A stretch of DNA of 64,000 bases. Origin: Xanthomonas sp. 10-10 (GTDB lineage: Bacteria; Pseudomonadota; Gammaproteobacteria; Xanthomonadales; Xanthomonadaceae). A model generated the notes under the pieces. It did not search any database and had not been told where the DNA came from. It saw nothing but the letters and a program-made list of their open reading frames with translations. The position numbers were made by a program, and so were the translations under genes. Numbering within the stretch: the first letter of the stretch is position 1; each line of letters begins with the position of its first letter. Of the stretch, positions 32,890-42,520 are shown one piece after another. The DNA is taken from contig NZ_CP144460.1 in assembly GCF_040182365.1 (NCBI RefSeq), positions 3,286,001 to 3,350,000 of the forward strand. The letters run 5' to 3'.

Positions 32890-34956
32890 ATGGCCCCCAC
32901 GCTCATCCCCTCGCTGCGCCGCTCCGCCCTCTCGCTGGCACTGGCCAGCCTGCTGACTCCTGCCCTGGCCCTGGCCGAAGACACCCCGGAGGTTGCCGAC
33001 CCGCAGACGCCGCCGACATCGGACACCCGGCATGACGCCACCCATTCCAGCGGCCGGCATATCAAGGACCTGGACAAGGTGGTGGTCACCGCCAGCCCGC
33101 TGCGCGACGCGGCAGGCGAGCTGAGCCGTCCGGTCGAGGTGCTGGCCGGCGAGCGTCTGGATGAGGTGCGCAGTTCGAGCCTGGGCGAAACCGTGGCCAG
33201 CCTGCCGGGCGTGCAGAGCTCCAACTTCGGCCCCGGCGTGGGACGGCCGATCATCCGCGGCCTGGATGGCCCGCGCGTGGCGGTGCTGCGCGACGGCCTG
33301 TCCACCCAGGACGTGTCCACCGTCAGCCAGGACCACTCGCCGGCGATCGAGCCGTTCCTGGCCAACCAGATCGAAGTGCTGAAGGGTCCGTCCACGCTGC
33401 TGTACGGCTCCGGCGCGATCGGCGGCGTGGTCAACGTGGTCGACGGGCGAATTGCCGAAACCCCGGTGGACGGCTTCAGCGGGCGCGCCGAAGTGCGTTT
33501 TGACGGCGGCGACAAGGACGGCAATACCGACATGTTCCGCGTCGATGCCGGCAACGGCAGCGGCCTGTCGATCCATGCCGACGGCGTGTACCGCAACCAG
33601 AACGACTACGACACCCCGCAGGGGCGCCAGCTCAACAGCTGGATCGATTCCAAGGTGGGCTCGATCGGCGCCTCGCTGTCCGGCGACTGGGGCTTTGTCG
33701 GCCTGTCGGCATCGCGCTTTCGCGATAACTACGGCAACCCCGGCGAGCCGGGCGACCCGTCCATCGGCGAGCGCGGCGTGTCGCTGAAACTGCAGCAGGA
33801 CCGCTACGACCTCAAGGGCGGGCTGACCGATCCGTGGGGCGAAGGCAGCGCGCTGCGCTACAGCTTCGGTCATACCGATTACGCGCATACCGAATTCGAA
33901 GGCGAGGAAGTCGGCACCGTGTTCACCAAGCGCGCCAACGAAGGCCGCGTGGAGGCCTCGTTTACCTTCGGCGGCGGCTGGCAGACCGCGTTCGGCCTGC
34001 AGGGCAGCGATACCACGTTCCAGGCGGTGGGCGAAGAATCCTTCGTGCCCAAGACCGATACGCGTTCGCTCGGCGCATTCGCCGTGGCGCGCAACAGCTG
34101 GGAACGCGTCACCGCCGAGATCGGCGCACGTGTGGACAAGGTCAAGTACCAGACCGACATCGGCGTGGACCGCGACTTCACCCCGACCAGCTTCTCGGCC
34201 AGCGGCGGTTTCCGCTTCAACGAGCAGTGGCGCCTGACCGCCAACCTGGACCACGCCGAGCGCGCACCGGCCGAAGAAGAACTGTTCGCCGACGGCCCGC
34301 ATATCGCCACCCTCGCCTATGAGATCGGCGATGCGGATCTGAAGACCGAAAAGGCCAACCAGGCCGAGCTGGGGCTCAACTTCCAGAACGAATGGGTGGA
34401 TGCCAAGGTGGCGGCGTACTACAACCGCTACAACGACTTCGTCTACATCGTCGACACCGGCAATCAATGGTTCAACGAAGAAGACAACGACTTCCTGCCG
34501 ATCCGCCAGTGGACGCAGGCCGATGCGATCTTCCACGGCTTCGAAGGCGAAGCGACCTTCCACCTGGCCAACAACGACACCGGCGCGTGGGACCTGCGCG
34601 TGTTCGGCGATACCGTGCGTGCGCGCCTGAGCGATGGCGGCAACCTGCCACGCATCGCGCCGGGCCGCTTCGGTGCGCAGATGCGCTGGAATGCCGATGC
34701 GTGGCGCGCCTCGCTCGGCGCCACCCGCACCCTGAAGCAGGACAAGGTGGCGGTGAACGAAACCGCGACCGATGGCTATACCTTCGTGGATGCGCATCTG
34801 GCCTACCACGTGGACCGCGGCAGCAATGCGTGGGAAGTGTTTCTGGACGGCAACAACCTGACCAATCAGGACGCACGCGTGCATACCTCCTTCCTCAAGG
34901 ACGATGTGATGTTGCCTGGCCGCAGTGCCTCGTTCGGCGTGCGGATGTTCTTCTGA
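32890..34956 (+). CDS. TonB-dependent outer membrane receptor, ZnuD-like
   Basis: 688-aa outer-membrane receptor with a signal peptide (cleavage near LALA-EDT, residue 29). A TonB-box-like region and plug domain follow (about 55-190: DKVVVTASPLRDAAGELSRP, PGVGRPIIRGLDGPRV, IEVLKGPSTLLYGSGAIGGV), then a 22-strand barrel ending with Phe (GVRMFF). The plug sequence with LRD, GRPIIRGLDGPRVAVLRDGL and VSQDHSPAIEP is characteristic of the ZnuD zinc-uptake group. An N-terminal His-containing stretch (HDATHSSGRH) may bind metal. The gene is monocistronic, followed by a hairpin terminator, and diverges from the MerC-like gene with Zur-like sites between. Zinc as ligand is inferred. Confidence 0.93.
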   Translation: MAPTLIPSLRRSALSLALASLLTPALALAEDTPEVADPQTPPTSDTRHDATHSSGRHIKDLDKVVVTASPLRDAAGELSRPVEVLAGERLDEVRSSSLGETVASLPGVQSSNFGPGVGRPIIRGLDGPRVAVLRDGLSTQDVSTVSQDHSPAIEPFLANQIEVLKGPSTLLYGSGAIGGVVNVVDGRIAETPVDGFSGRAEVRFDGGDKDGNTDMFRVDAGNGSGLSIHADGVYRNQNDYDTPQGRQLNSWIDSKVGSIGASLSGDWGFVGLSASRFRDNYGNPGEPGDPSIGERGVSLKLQQDRYDLKGGLTDPWGEGSALRYSFGHTDYAHTEFEGEEVGTVFTKRANEGRVEASFTFGGGWQTAFGLQGSDTTFQAVGEESFVPKTDTRSLGAFAVARNSWERVTAEIGARVDKVKYQTDIGVDRDFTPTSFSASGGFRFNEQWRLTANLDHAERAPAEEELFADGPHIATLAYEIGDADLKTEKANQAELGLNFQNEWVDAKVAAYYNRYNDFVYIVDTGNQWFNEEDNDFLPIRQWTQADAIFHGFEGEATFHLANNDTGAWDLRVFGDTVRARLSDGGNLPRIAPGRFGAQMRWNADAWRASLGATRTLKQDKVAVNETATDGYTFVDAHLAYHVDRGSNAWEVFLDGNNLTNQDARVHTSFLKDDVMLPGRSASFGVRMFF

Positions 34957-34985
34957 CAGCGGTCTCTCTCCCCCGCTGGGTAGAA

Positions 34986-35016
34986 GCGAGGCCGCCTTCG
35001 GGCGGCCTCTCTATTT
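34986..35016 (+). terminator. Terminator after the ZnuD-like receptor gene
   Basis: gaggccgcc, ttcg tetraloop, ggcggcctc, then tctattt: a very stable hairpin starting about 30 bp after the stop. The T-run is short, so it may act as a strong but partly factor-dependent terminator. Confidence 0.8.
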
Positions 35017-35391
35017 GGGATCGCCAAGCTGCGCGCTGTAGCGAAGGTGTGTTGCCTGTCCCGGACCCGGGGCGCGCGTACGCTCCGCTCGGCAGCCGGC
35101 GCGGGCTCGGCATCACCACTTGATCGCGCAGGTGGCAGCATCGTTGCGGCGGCATGCGTTCTGTCGCAGTGCCAATGGATTTCGCAGGCGAAAACCGCAC
35201 ACGGCACACGATCGACTGCGCGACAACCGGTCACGGTCATGGGTGTCGCGCCCAGGTGCGCTCCTACGTGGTTGGTTGGGGATGACGGCTTCTGAGGCAA
35301 GTGGCCTTCGCCCGGGTAGCGGGCACGCATCCGGCCGCTTGTAGATAGGTGCATATGCACGCAATATGCAGCCATCCTGCGGAGCGCGTCC
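35017..35391. other. Intergenic stretch before marR-like gene
   Basis: Holds no convincing gene. A short fragment near 35235-35265 (gtcgcgcccaggtgcgctcctac) looks like a degenerate end of the GTAGGAGC-type palindromes found at 52463-52820. The promoter of the marR-MFS operon should lie in the last 100 bp. Confidence 0.45.
35349..35360. promoter_or_regulatory. Candidate MarR operator
   Basis: gtgcatatgcac is a perfect 12-bp palindrome centred about 38 bp before the marR-like start, followed by a related half-site (gcaatatgc). MarR proteins often bind palindromes of this size over their own promoter. The link is inferred from position. Confidence 0.5.
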
Positions 35392-35814
35392 ATGTCCAGC
35401 ACGTCCAACTGCACCTGCTTTCATCTGCGCCGGGCGGCGCGTCGGATGTCGCAGCTTTATGACCACGCACTGGCGCCGGTCGGCCTGAGTCTCAACGCGT
35501 ACTCGATCCTGCGCCGACTCGACGCAGCGCAGTCTCTGGGCATGCTGGCACAGGCCTTGGGCATGGACCGCACCACCCTCACCCGCAACCTCAAACCCTT
35601 GCTTGCTGCCGGATGGATCACCACCCGGCGCGGCGACGATGCCCGGCAGACCTGGCTGATCCTGAGCCGCAGCGGCCGCGGGCTGCTGCGGCGCGCACAA
35701 CCGCACTGGCTGGCAGCCCAGCAACGGATCGAAACGCTGTTTGGTGCAGCGCCGACCGCGCAGCTGCATGCCACGCTGGGCCGCCTGGATGCCGTGCTGG
35801 AACACGCCGCATGA
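35392..35814 (+). CDS. MarR-family transcriptional regulator
   Basis: 140-aa winged-helix regulator. MSSTSNCTCFHLRRAARRMS opens the dimerisation helix and contains three closely spaced Cys/His, typical of a subgroup with CxxCFHLR-like starts. The DNA-binding part shows GMLAQALGMDRTTLTRNLKP and the wing GWITTRRGDDARQTWLIL. GGAG lies 8 bp before the ATG. The stop overlaps the start of the MFS gene by ATGA; the regulator probably represses this operon until a ligand is present. The N-terminal cysteines may sense oxidants (inference). Confidence 0.93.
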   Translation: MSSTSNCTCFHLRRAARRMSQLYDHALAPVGLSLNAYSILRRLDAAQSLGMLAQALGMDRTTLTRNLKPLLAAGWITTRRGDDARQTWLILSRSGRGLLRRAQPHWLAAQQRIETLFGAAPTAQLHATLGRLDAVLEHAA

Positions 35815-37040
35815 GCGCGCCGGCAACCGCACGCGCAAGTGCGCAATGGGGCCTGCTGCTCACCGCCTCGGCAATGCTGATGCTGACCATGGGGGCGCGC
35901 CAGACCACCGGGTTGTTCGTCGAGCCGATCCATCGGCAGACCGGGATCGGGATCGCCTCGATCAGCTTCGCGCTTGCGATCGGGCAACTGGTCTGGGGTG
36001 CGGTACAACCGGTGTTCGGGGCGATTGCCGACCAGCGCGGGCCGCTGCCGGTGCTGCTGTTCGGCGGCATGCTGCTGTCGTTGGGATTGGCCTCGACGCC
36101 ATGGCTGGCCAGCGAATGGGGCTTGATCGTATCGCTGGGCGTGCTGGCGGCGGCCGGTGCGGGCGCTGGCAGTTTTTCGGTCCTGATCGGTGCCACCGCC
36201 AGCCGCATCGCACCGGAACGGCGTTCGTTCGCGGCCGGATTGATCAATGCCGGCGGCTCGCTGGGCCAGTTTGTTTTCGCCCCGTTGGTGCAGCTGATGA
36301 TCGGTGCGGCCGGCTGGGCCAGGGCGATGATCGGCCTGGCGTTGGTGTCGCTGTTGACCTTGCCGCTGGCCTGGCCGCTGCGCCGCGTGCCATCCGCATC
36401 GGGTAGCCAGCCGGCGCGCGCGGTCGACGACATCGGTCTGCGCGCGCAATTGCGGTTGGCGGTGCGCGATCGCAGTTATTGGTGTCTGCACCTGGGATTT
36501 TTTACCTGCGGGGTGCATATCGCCTTCCTGGTCACGCATCTGCCCGGCGAGGTCGCGCTGTGCGGGCTGCCGGCCAGCGTATCGGCGGTGTCGATCGCGC
36601 TGATCGGCCTGTTCAATGTGGCCGGCAGCCTGGTCGCCGGCAAACTTGGCGAGCGCGTACGCATGAAGTGGTTGCTGTGCGCGATGTATGCCAGCCGCGC
36701 GGTGCTGATCAGCCTGTACCTGCTCGCACCGCCCACACCGCTAACGTTCTATCTGTTTGCGGCCGCACTGGGTTTCACCTGGCTGGCCACGGTGCCGCCA
36801 ACCGCAGGGTTGATCGGCAAGCTGTTCGGCCCGCGCTATCTGGGCACCTTGTTCGGGCTGACCCTGCTGTCGCACCAGCTCGGCGGTTTCTTCGGTGCCT
36901 GGCTGGGCGGGTTGGTGCTGGAACACAGCGGCGACTACAGCTGGATGTGGTACGGCGACATGGTGCTTGCGGTTGCCGCGGCGCTGGTCAACCTGCCGAT
37001 TCGCGAGGCGGCGCCGGTGCGCACTGTTGCCGCGACCTGA
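35811..37040 (+). CDS. MFS transporter coupled to the MarR regulator
   Basis: 409-aa major-facilitator permease with about 12 helices. Features include MGARQTTGLFVEPIHRQTGI, GQLVWGAVQPVFGAIADQRG (the motif A position), RSFAAGLINAGGSLGQF and, in the C-terminal half, FFTCGVHIAFLVTHLPGEV. The sequence pattern is that of the OFA-like/monocarboxylate-related branch rather than a classical drug pump (moderate confidence). ATG 35811 overlaps the marR stop, indicating translational coupling. Confidence 0.92.
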   Translation: MSAPATARASAQWGLLLTASAMLMLTMGARQTTGLFVEPIHRQTGIGIASISFALAIGQLVWGAVQPVFGAIADQRGPLPVLLFGGMLLSLGLASTPWLASEWGLIVSLGVLAAAGAGAGSFSVLIGATASRIAPERRSFAAGLINAGGSLGQFVFAPLVQLMIGAAGWARAMIGLALVSLLTLPLAWPLRRVPSASGSQPARAVDDIGLRAQLRLAVRDRSYWCLHLGFFTCGVHIAFLVTHLPGEVALCGLPASVSAVSIALIGLFNVAGSLVAGKLGERVRMKWLLCAMYASRAVLISLYLLAPPTPLTFYLFAAALGFTWLATVPPTAGLIGKLFGPRYLGTLFGLTLLSHQLGGFFGAWLGGLVLEHSGDYSWMWYGDMVLAVAAALVNLPIREAAPVRTVAAT

Positions 37041-37476
37041 GGCAGGCGGGGACAGCGTAGCGATCAACTCCGCGCTGCGCGCAGCGACGCTCGCACCTCT
37101 GCCACCGCATGGGTGCGAGTCTTCATGCGCACCAGGAGCGGCTGCCAACAGCTGGCGAGCGGTCGCCGCAGTGTGCGAATGGCACACAGGGATTCGCGTA
37201 CCGGCCGCGCCCGCCTGGCGGCTGTACCGTCGTCTTGCGGGCTGCACAACAGCCGCTCGATCCATGCATCACTGCGACCAGCACGCCCGCAGCAATCACT
37301 GCATGTGTTGACGCGGCGCACAACAGCTTTTCTGCGCGACTCCGTTAGAACTGCAATACGCGCCGTGCAGGTCCGTTGCGCCATCGATGCAGTCCTGTGC
37401 GGCATATCACTTTTCGGGCAGTACGCCGTTCGCTGCGGCGGGATCTGCCGGTTGCTGCGACAGCAAGGACATCGCC
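37041..37476. other. 436-bp intergenic stretch upstream of TonB receptor
   Basis: No gene recognised. The in-frame upstream extension of the receptor (from 37387) lacks a signal peptide at its start and is unlikely to be translated. No clear Fur or Zur palindrome is seen. Confidence 0.45.
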
Positions 37477-39855
37477 ATGACCTCACCCATGCCCCGCTAT
37501 GCGTTATCGCTGACCATCGCCACCTTGCTTGCGCCGATGGCGCACGCACAGACCGCACCGCAAGAGACAGCCAGTCAGGATGCCACCACGCTGGATGCGG
37601 TGATCGTCAGCGGCACCGCGCGCTTCAAGGGTCTGGCCAAGCGCGATGCCAGTTTTTCGATCACCACCGCCAGCCCGGAGCAGATCCAGCAAGCGGTGCC
37701 GCAGAGCACCGCCGACCTGTTGAAGATCGTGCCGGGCGTATGGGCCGAGCCCAGCGGCGGCGGCACCGGTGCCAATATCTTCGTGCGCGGCATGCCCTCC
37801 GAAGGCGACGCGCCGTTCGTGACCATGCAACTGGATGGCTCACCGCTGTTTCCACCGCCGACCCTGTCGTTTCTGGAAAATTCCACACTGTTCCGCGTCG
37901 ACGACACCGTCGAACGCATGGAGGTGTTGCGTGGCGGCTCCAGCCCGATCTTCTCCAATGGGCAACCCGGTCTGACAGTCAATTTCATCCAGAAAAAGGG
38001 CCAGGACGAACCGGAGGGCAGCGTGCGCCTGACCGGCGGCAACAACGACTTGCGTCGCATCGACGTGTTCAACAGTGGGCCGATGGGCAACGGCTGGTAC
38101 TACAGCGTGGGCGGCTTCTTCCGCGAGACCGATGGGGTGCGCGACCCGCAGTTTTCGGCTGACAAGGGCGGCCAGTTCAGCGCTACCTTGAGCAAGCGCT
38201 GGGACAGTGGCGAGCTATCGTTCTACGCGCGGCATACCGACGACAACAACGCGTTCTACACCGCCATTCCGCTGCTCTCGCGCAATAACGGCAACGACCT
38301 GTCCAGTTTCCCCGGCTTGAATGCGCAGACCGGCACCCTGCTCGGCCGCGACTTCCGCAATGTCGATCTGCTGGTCGGGCCGAACGGACAGACCATCCGA
38401 CGCGATCTGGCCGACGGGCGCGGCGTCAACATCGATGTGTTCGGTGGGGAACTGAACTGGGAAACCGGCGCCTGGACCATCGCCGACCGCTTCAACGTGA
38501 TGAGCGGCAGCGCGCCGACCTATGCGTTGTTCACCGGCGATGCGCCGCTGCGATTGAGCGATTTCATCGCTGGCTACGGCAGTGGCGGCACCGCGACGTA
38601 TACCAACGGCGGCGGCGTAGTCGACCCGAATCAACAAGTGCTCGAAGCCGGCTGGTGGTCGGTGGACAAGCGCCTGAATTCCTTTACCAACGATCTGCGA
38701 CTGAGCCGCGAGCTGTTTGCCGGCAATACCTTGACCGTGGGTGCGTACTACGCCAGGTATTCCTCTGCCGACACCTGGTACCTGGGCAACACCATGTTGC
38801 TTACCGCGCAAAACAACGCACGTCGCATCGACGTGGCATTGGACGATGGACGCCAGGCAACGCGCCAGGGCTTCACCAGCACCGCGTTCTTCAATCTGCG
38901 CGCCAACTACGACGGCGAAAACATCGCGGCCTTCGTCGCCGACGAGTGGGAACTCAACGACAAGTTGCGGCTGGACCTGGGTGCGCGCTACGAGCGCCAG
39001 AGCGTGACCGGCAATGTGCACGACACCGCCACGATAGACCTGGATGGCAACCCCGCCACCCTGTACGACAACGCCACCTCGCTGGCCCTGGCGACCACAC
39101 GCCGTATCGATCAGGACGACGAGGCATTCTCGTGGACGGCCGGGCTGAACTTCAAACTCAACGACAGCAACAGCCTGTTCGCACGGATCAACTCGGGTGT
39201 GAAGTTCCCCGGCTTCGATAACCTGCGCGATGGGCAGAACCGCGTACAGGAAGTGGACCAGTACGAGCTCGGCCTCAAGTCCGGCGCCAGCGCCTACGAC
39301 CTGTATCTCACCGCGTTCTACAACACGTTCAAGAATTCGCCGTTCCAGGCGTTCCTGGCCAATGGCGAAAATTTCACCGCCGTTGGCGATTCGCGCGCGC
39401 GCGGCCTGGAGGTGGAAGGCGCCATCCGCCCGTTCGGCGGTTTCGAGCTGGCCGGCACCGGGGTATGGCTGGATGCGAAGTACCGCAACTATCGCGAGTT
39501 CACCGGCAACCAGGTGATGCGCCAGCCCAAGCGGCAGTTCCGGCTGACGCCGAGCTATTACTGGATGCTGCCGTTCGGCGACCTCAAGGTGTTCGCCACC
39601 TATTCGTACATCGGCGATCGCTTCGCGGACCTGGCCAACAGCCAGCGCCTGCCCTCCTACGACATGCTGGATATCGGCGCCAACCTGCATGTGGGCGAGC
39701 ATTGGGAAGTGACCGCCAGCGGCAGCAATGTCACCGATACGCTGGGGCTCACCGAAGGCAACGTCCGCGTACCGGGTGCGGCCACCGGCGGGGTATTCAT
39801 GGGCCGGCCGATCGCTGGACGGCAGTACCAGCTGTCGGTGGCGTATCGCTGGTAG
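37477..39855 (+). CDS. TonB-dependent outer membrane receptor (siderophore-type)
   Basis: 792-aa receptor with signal peptide (MPRYALSLTIATLLAPMAHA, cleavage about residue 24), a TonB-box-like TTLDAVIVSGTARF, and a plug with QSTADLLKIVPGVWAEPSGG, NIFVRGMPSEGD and VERMEVLRGGSSPIFSNGQP. A long barrel ends in the terminal aromatic QLSVAYRW. The plug 'GGTGANIFVRGMP' and the overall length suggest the siderophore or vitamin-uptake group, but no ligand can be assigned. An AAGGA precedes ATG 37477; a second ATG at 37489 would still keep the signal. It is monocistronic, with no anti-sigma or ABC-transporter genes next to it. Confidence 0.93.
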   Translation: MTSPMPRYALSLTIATLLAPMAHAQTAPQETASQDATTLDAVIVSGTARFKGLAKRDASFSITTASPEQIQQAVPQSTADLLKIVPGVWAEPSGGGTGANIFVRGMPSEGDAPFVTMQLDGSPLFPPPTLSFLENSTLFRVDDTVERMEVLRGGSSPIFSNGQPGLTVNFIQKKGQDEPEGSVRLTGGNNDLRRIDVFNSGPMGNGWYYSVGGFFRETDGVRDPQFSADKGGQFSATLSKRWDSGELSFYARHTDDNNAFYTAIPLLSRNNGNDLSSFPGLNAQTGTLLGRDFRNVDLLVGPNGQTIRRDLADGRGVNIDVFGGELNWETGAWTIADRFNVMSGSAPTYALFTGDAPLRLSDFIAGYGSGGTATYTNGGGVVDPNQQVLEAGWWSVDKRLNSFTNDLRLSRELFAGNTLTVGAYYARYSSADTWYLGNTMLLTAQNNARRIDVALDDGRQATRQGFTSTAFFNLRANYDGENIAAFVADEWELNDKLRLDLGARYERQSVTGNVHDTATIDLDGNPATLYDNATSLALATTRRIDQDDEAFSWTAGLNFKLNDSNSLFARINSGVKFPGFDNLRDGQNRVQEVDQYELGLKSGASAYDLYLTAFYNTFKNSPFQAFLANGENFTAVGDSRARGLEVEGAIRPFGGFELAGTGVWLDAKYRNYREFTGNQVMRQPKRQFRLTPSYYWMLPFGDLKVFATYSYIGDRFADLANSQRLPSYDMLDIGANLHVGEHWEVTASGSNVTDTLGLTEGNVRVPGAATGGVFMGRPIAGRQYQLSVAYRW

Positions 39856-40740
39856 GCGGCAGGATCAATACAGCGAAACATCGAGGCGTCGATTCCTGCA
39901 CACATGCGGGATCGGCGCCGTTTCCGTTGCGACAGCACCTGCGCTCACCGGGGCCACACGCGCCTACGGTGCATCGTACGATGCGGGTTGCATGGCGCAG
40001 CACAGGCGACCCCGGTCGCACGCCCTTATACAGCATCTGGGTGCCGAGTCGTATGGCATCGCCTGGCTGCGCCCCTTGCGCACACCCGTCGCAGTCGCAT
40101 GGTGCGCCGCTCCGGATGCGAAGCAAATCCGCGCATCGCGATGCTTTCTATCAATGAAAAAGTGATAGCTCCCAAAAGATCGCGGCCAATCCTGTGCGAA
40201 AAACGTCGCATCGCGTGCGTGAATCGGCATGTCTTGCATAAATTGCGCAACGGGTCACGCGACTGTCATCTGATGCTCAGCTTGCGAGCGCGGAGTGCGC
40301 CATCTCTAATCGGATCGCTGCCGATGCATTCGCATTGCCAGCGTCGGCTGCGCGGACGCGCACAGGGGAGCCGGCTGGTGCCCCGGTCGCATCCGTCCGG
40401 CGTTTCGGACCGATGCGTGTCACTGGCTCTTTCGGGATACACGGACATGGACCCTGTTGCTGCCTCTTCGCGTTGTTCTCCTGCACGCCCCCCCAATCCC
40501 ACCTGACGTTGATGGCGTGCTCGCACGGGCCTGCGCATCTGTTCGGCGCTGCCTGATCGGTTTTGCTCGCCGCGGCCGCTGCCGCGTGGAGTCACCTGGA
40601 TTTCTCCCGACGCTTCTGATTCGGGCTCGATAGGCACGGCCTGAATCTGTTGAAGCAGTTACGCCTGCCGATCGCATGATCGGCAGGACGGGAGACTGTG
40701 TCGTATCGACCGTGCCTACCCTTGACTGGACTCAAACGGA
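39856..40740. other. 885-bp gene-free stretch upstream of the protease cluster
   Basis: The longest gap in the window. Open frames here are short, lack signal peptides or domains and differ from neighbouring codon use. Segments around 40130-40270 are AT-richer (for example tatcaatgaaaaagtgatagctccc) and may hold a promoter. A perfect hairpin is present at 40665-40686. Confidence 0.55.
40665..40686. repeat. Perfect 9-bp inverted repeat in the leader of the first protease gene
   Basis: ctgccgatc, loop gcat, gatcggcag. It is 54 bp upstream of the start at 40741 and has no T-run. It could be a regulator site, an mRNA 5' hairpin or a transcription end from upstream; the sequence alone does not decide. 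Confidence 0.55.
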
Positions 40741-42519
40741 ATGAACCCTTACCGCAGGCGCCCTCTCGCGCTGTTGATCGGTGCCCTACTGATCACCAGC
40801 GCACCACTCTCGGCACTGGCCGACACGCCAGTGACCGCTACCACCACTGCCAACTCCAAGGCCAGTCCCAAGGCCAGCGATCCGCTGCTGCGCTACCAAT
40901 GGCACCTCTCCAACCAGGGACAGGCCGTGATCGGCGACAGTCGCCCGGTGCCCGGCGTCGATATGGATGTGGACATCCTGCATGCCATCGATATCCGCGG
41001 CCGCGGCGTGCGGGTCGGTGTGGTGGACGACGGACTGGAATTGGGTCACGAAGATCTGTCCGACAACATCCTGCCCAATGGCTCCCACAACTTCGGCGAT
41101 GGATCGCACGACACCACGCCGATCGACCCGGATCGTGCGCATGGGACTTCGGTAGCCGGCATCATCGGTGCGGTCGGCTGGAACGGTCGTGGCGGGCGCG
41201 GGGTGGCGCCGGATGTCCTGCTGGCAGGGTTCGATTTCCTGGCGCGCGGTTCCTCCAACAACGATGCGAGCGTGCGTTATGCGTGGGGTGACGGGCCGGA
41301 GGCGCGCAACATCGATGTCTTCAACAACAGCTGGGGCTCGGTTGCGCCGTTCTACGTCGACTTCTCCGCAGAAGAGCAGCGCTCCTGGGAAGCATTGATG
41401 CGCTCGACCCGCAGCGGTCTTGGCGGCATCTACGTCAAGTCGGCGGGCAACAGCTTCGGGGACCTGCTCGGCAGCGATGAGCAAGGCAATACCATCGATC
41501 TGTGCAATGCGACGACACGCGCATTGAATGTCGGCTGCGCGCTGGCCAACGTCGACCCACTCAGCAACCTGATCGGCACCATCGTGGTCGGCAGCGTCAA
41601 CGCGAAAGGGGTGCGTTCGTCGTACTCCTCGTCCGGCTCGGCGCTCTGGATCTCCGGAATCGGTGGCGAATACGGATATCAGCGCAAGTTCGCTCCAGGC
41701 ATCGACGATCCGAACGTTTACGCGCCGGCGATTGTCACCACCGACCTGACCGGTTGCTCTGCAGGCTTCAACTACGACGGCTCCGATCCCGTCAATGCAT
41801 TGGACACCAGTGCCTCCAGGATCGATGGATCGTGCAACTACAACGGGATCATGAATGGCACTTCCGCCGCAGCTCCAACGGTTTCCGGGGTCGCGTCGCT
41901 GATATTGAATGCCAACCCCAGTCTCAGCGCACGCGATGTCAAGTACATCCTGGCCACCACGGCACGTCAGATCGATCCCTGGCAGCCGCGCGCGGTCTAC
42001 CAGGGCAGCGTGATCGACCCGGGCTGGATCACCAATGCGGCCGGACATCGCTTCAGCAATTGGTACGGGTTCGGCCTGGCCGATGGCGCAGCAGCGTTCT
42101 ACAAGGCGAGCTACTTCACTCCGCTGCCACCCATGCGCGACACGCAATGGGTCGCCTCCACTAACCCGCCCAGCCAGATCGGCGGTCCGGCACGACCTGG
42201 CACGCTCCGCATCCGCATCAAGCAGGCGATGAAGATCGAAGCGGTGCAGTTGTCGTTGCGGTCTGCGCATCTGACGCCGAGCAATCTACGCGTGGTGCTC
42301 ATCTCGCCCAGCGGCACCCGCAGCGTGGTGGCCACGCCGTTCTCGGTCCTGGACCCCGCGGCCTACGCCAAGACCGGCTTCTACATCGACCTCACCTCCA
42401 GCAACGCCTTTCTGGACGAGTCCTCGCGCGGCATCTGGACACTGGAAGTCACCGACATGAGCGAGCCTGGCAAGACCGCAGCGCTCAAGGCGTTCAACCT
42501 TCGCATCGTGGGGCACTGA
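40741..42519 (+). CDS. Kexin-like S8 serine protease with P-domain (module 1)
   Basis: Secreted subtilase of 592 aa. A signal peptide ends near LSALA-DTP (residue 28), followed by a short linker of about 18 residues. The catalytic domain then begins directly with ASDPLLRYQWHLSNQGQ. The triad is Asp96 (GVVDDGLE), His134 (RAHGTSVAG) and Ser375 (NGTSAAAPT), with oxyanion Asn237 (SAGNSFG). The C-terminal 135 aa form a proprotein-convertase P-domain (MKIEAVQLSL, LRVVLISPSGTRSVV, LEVTDMSEPG, NLRIVGH). No I9-type propeptide is present. The partner gene starts one base after the stop. Similarity to Aeromonas ASP suggests that maturation needs the partner (inference). Confidence 0.95.
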   Translation: MNPYRRRPLALLIGALLITSAPLSALADTPVTATTTANSKASPKASDPLLRYQWHLSNQGQAVIGDSRPVPGVDMDVDILHAIDIRGRGVRVGVVDDGLELGHEDLSDNILPNGSHNFGDGSHDTTPIDPDRAHGTSVAGIIGAVGWNGRGGRGVAPDVLLAGFDFLARGSSNNDASVRYAWGDGPEARNIDVFNNSWGSVAPFYVDFSAEEQRSWEALMRSTRSGLGGIYVKSAGNSFGDLLGSDEQGNTIDLCNATTRALNVGCALANVDPLSNLIGTIVVGSVNAKGVRSSYSSSGSALWISGIGGEYGYQRKFAPGIDDPNVYAPAIVTTDLTGCSAGFNYDGSDPVNALDTSASRIDGSCNYNGIMNGTSAAAPTVSGVASLILNANPSLSARDVKYILATTARQIDPWQPRAVYQGSVIDPGWITNAAGHRFSNWYGFGLADGAAAFYKASYFTPLPPMRDTQWVASTNPPSQIGGPARPGTLRIRIKQAMKIEAVQLSLRSAHLTPSNLRVVLISPSGTRSVVATPFSVLDPAAYAKTGFYIDLTSSNAFLDESSRGIWTLEVTDMSEPGKTAALKAFNLRIVGH

Positions 42520-42520
42520 C

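Noticed and set aside
32872..34884. Minus-strand open frame of 670 codons opposite the ZnuD-like receptor
   Set aside because: Shadow of the receptor gene; no signal peptide, strand pattern or ribosome site.
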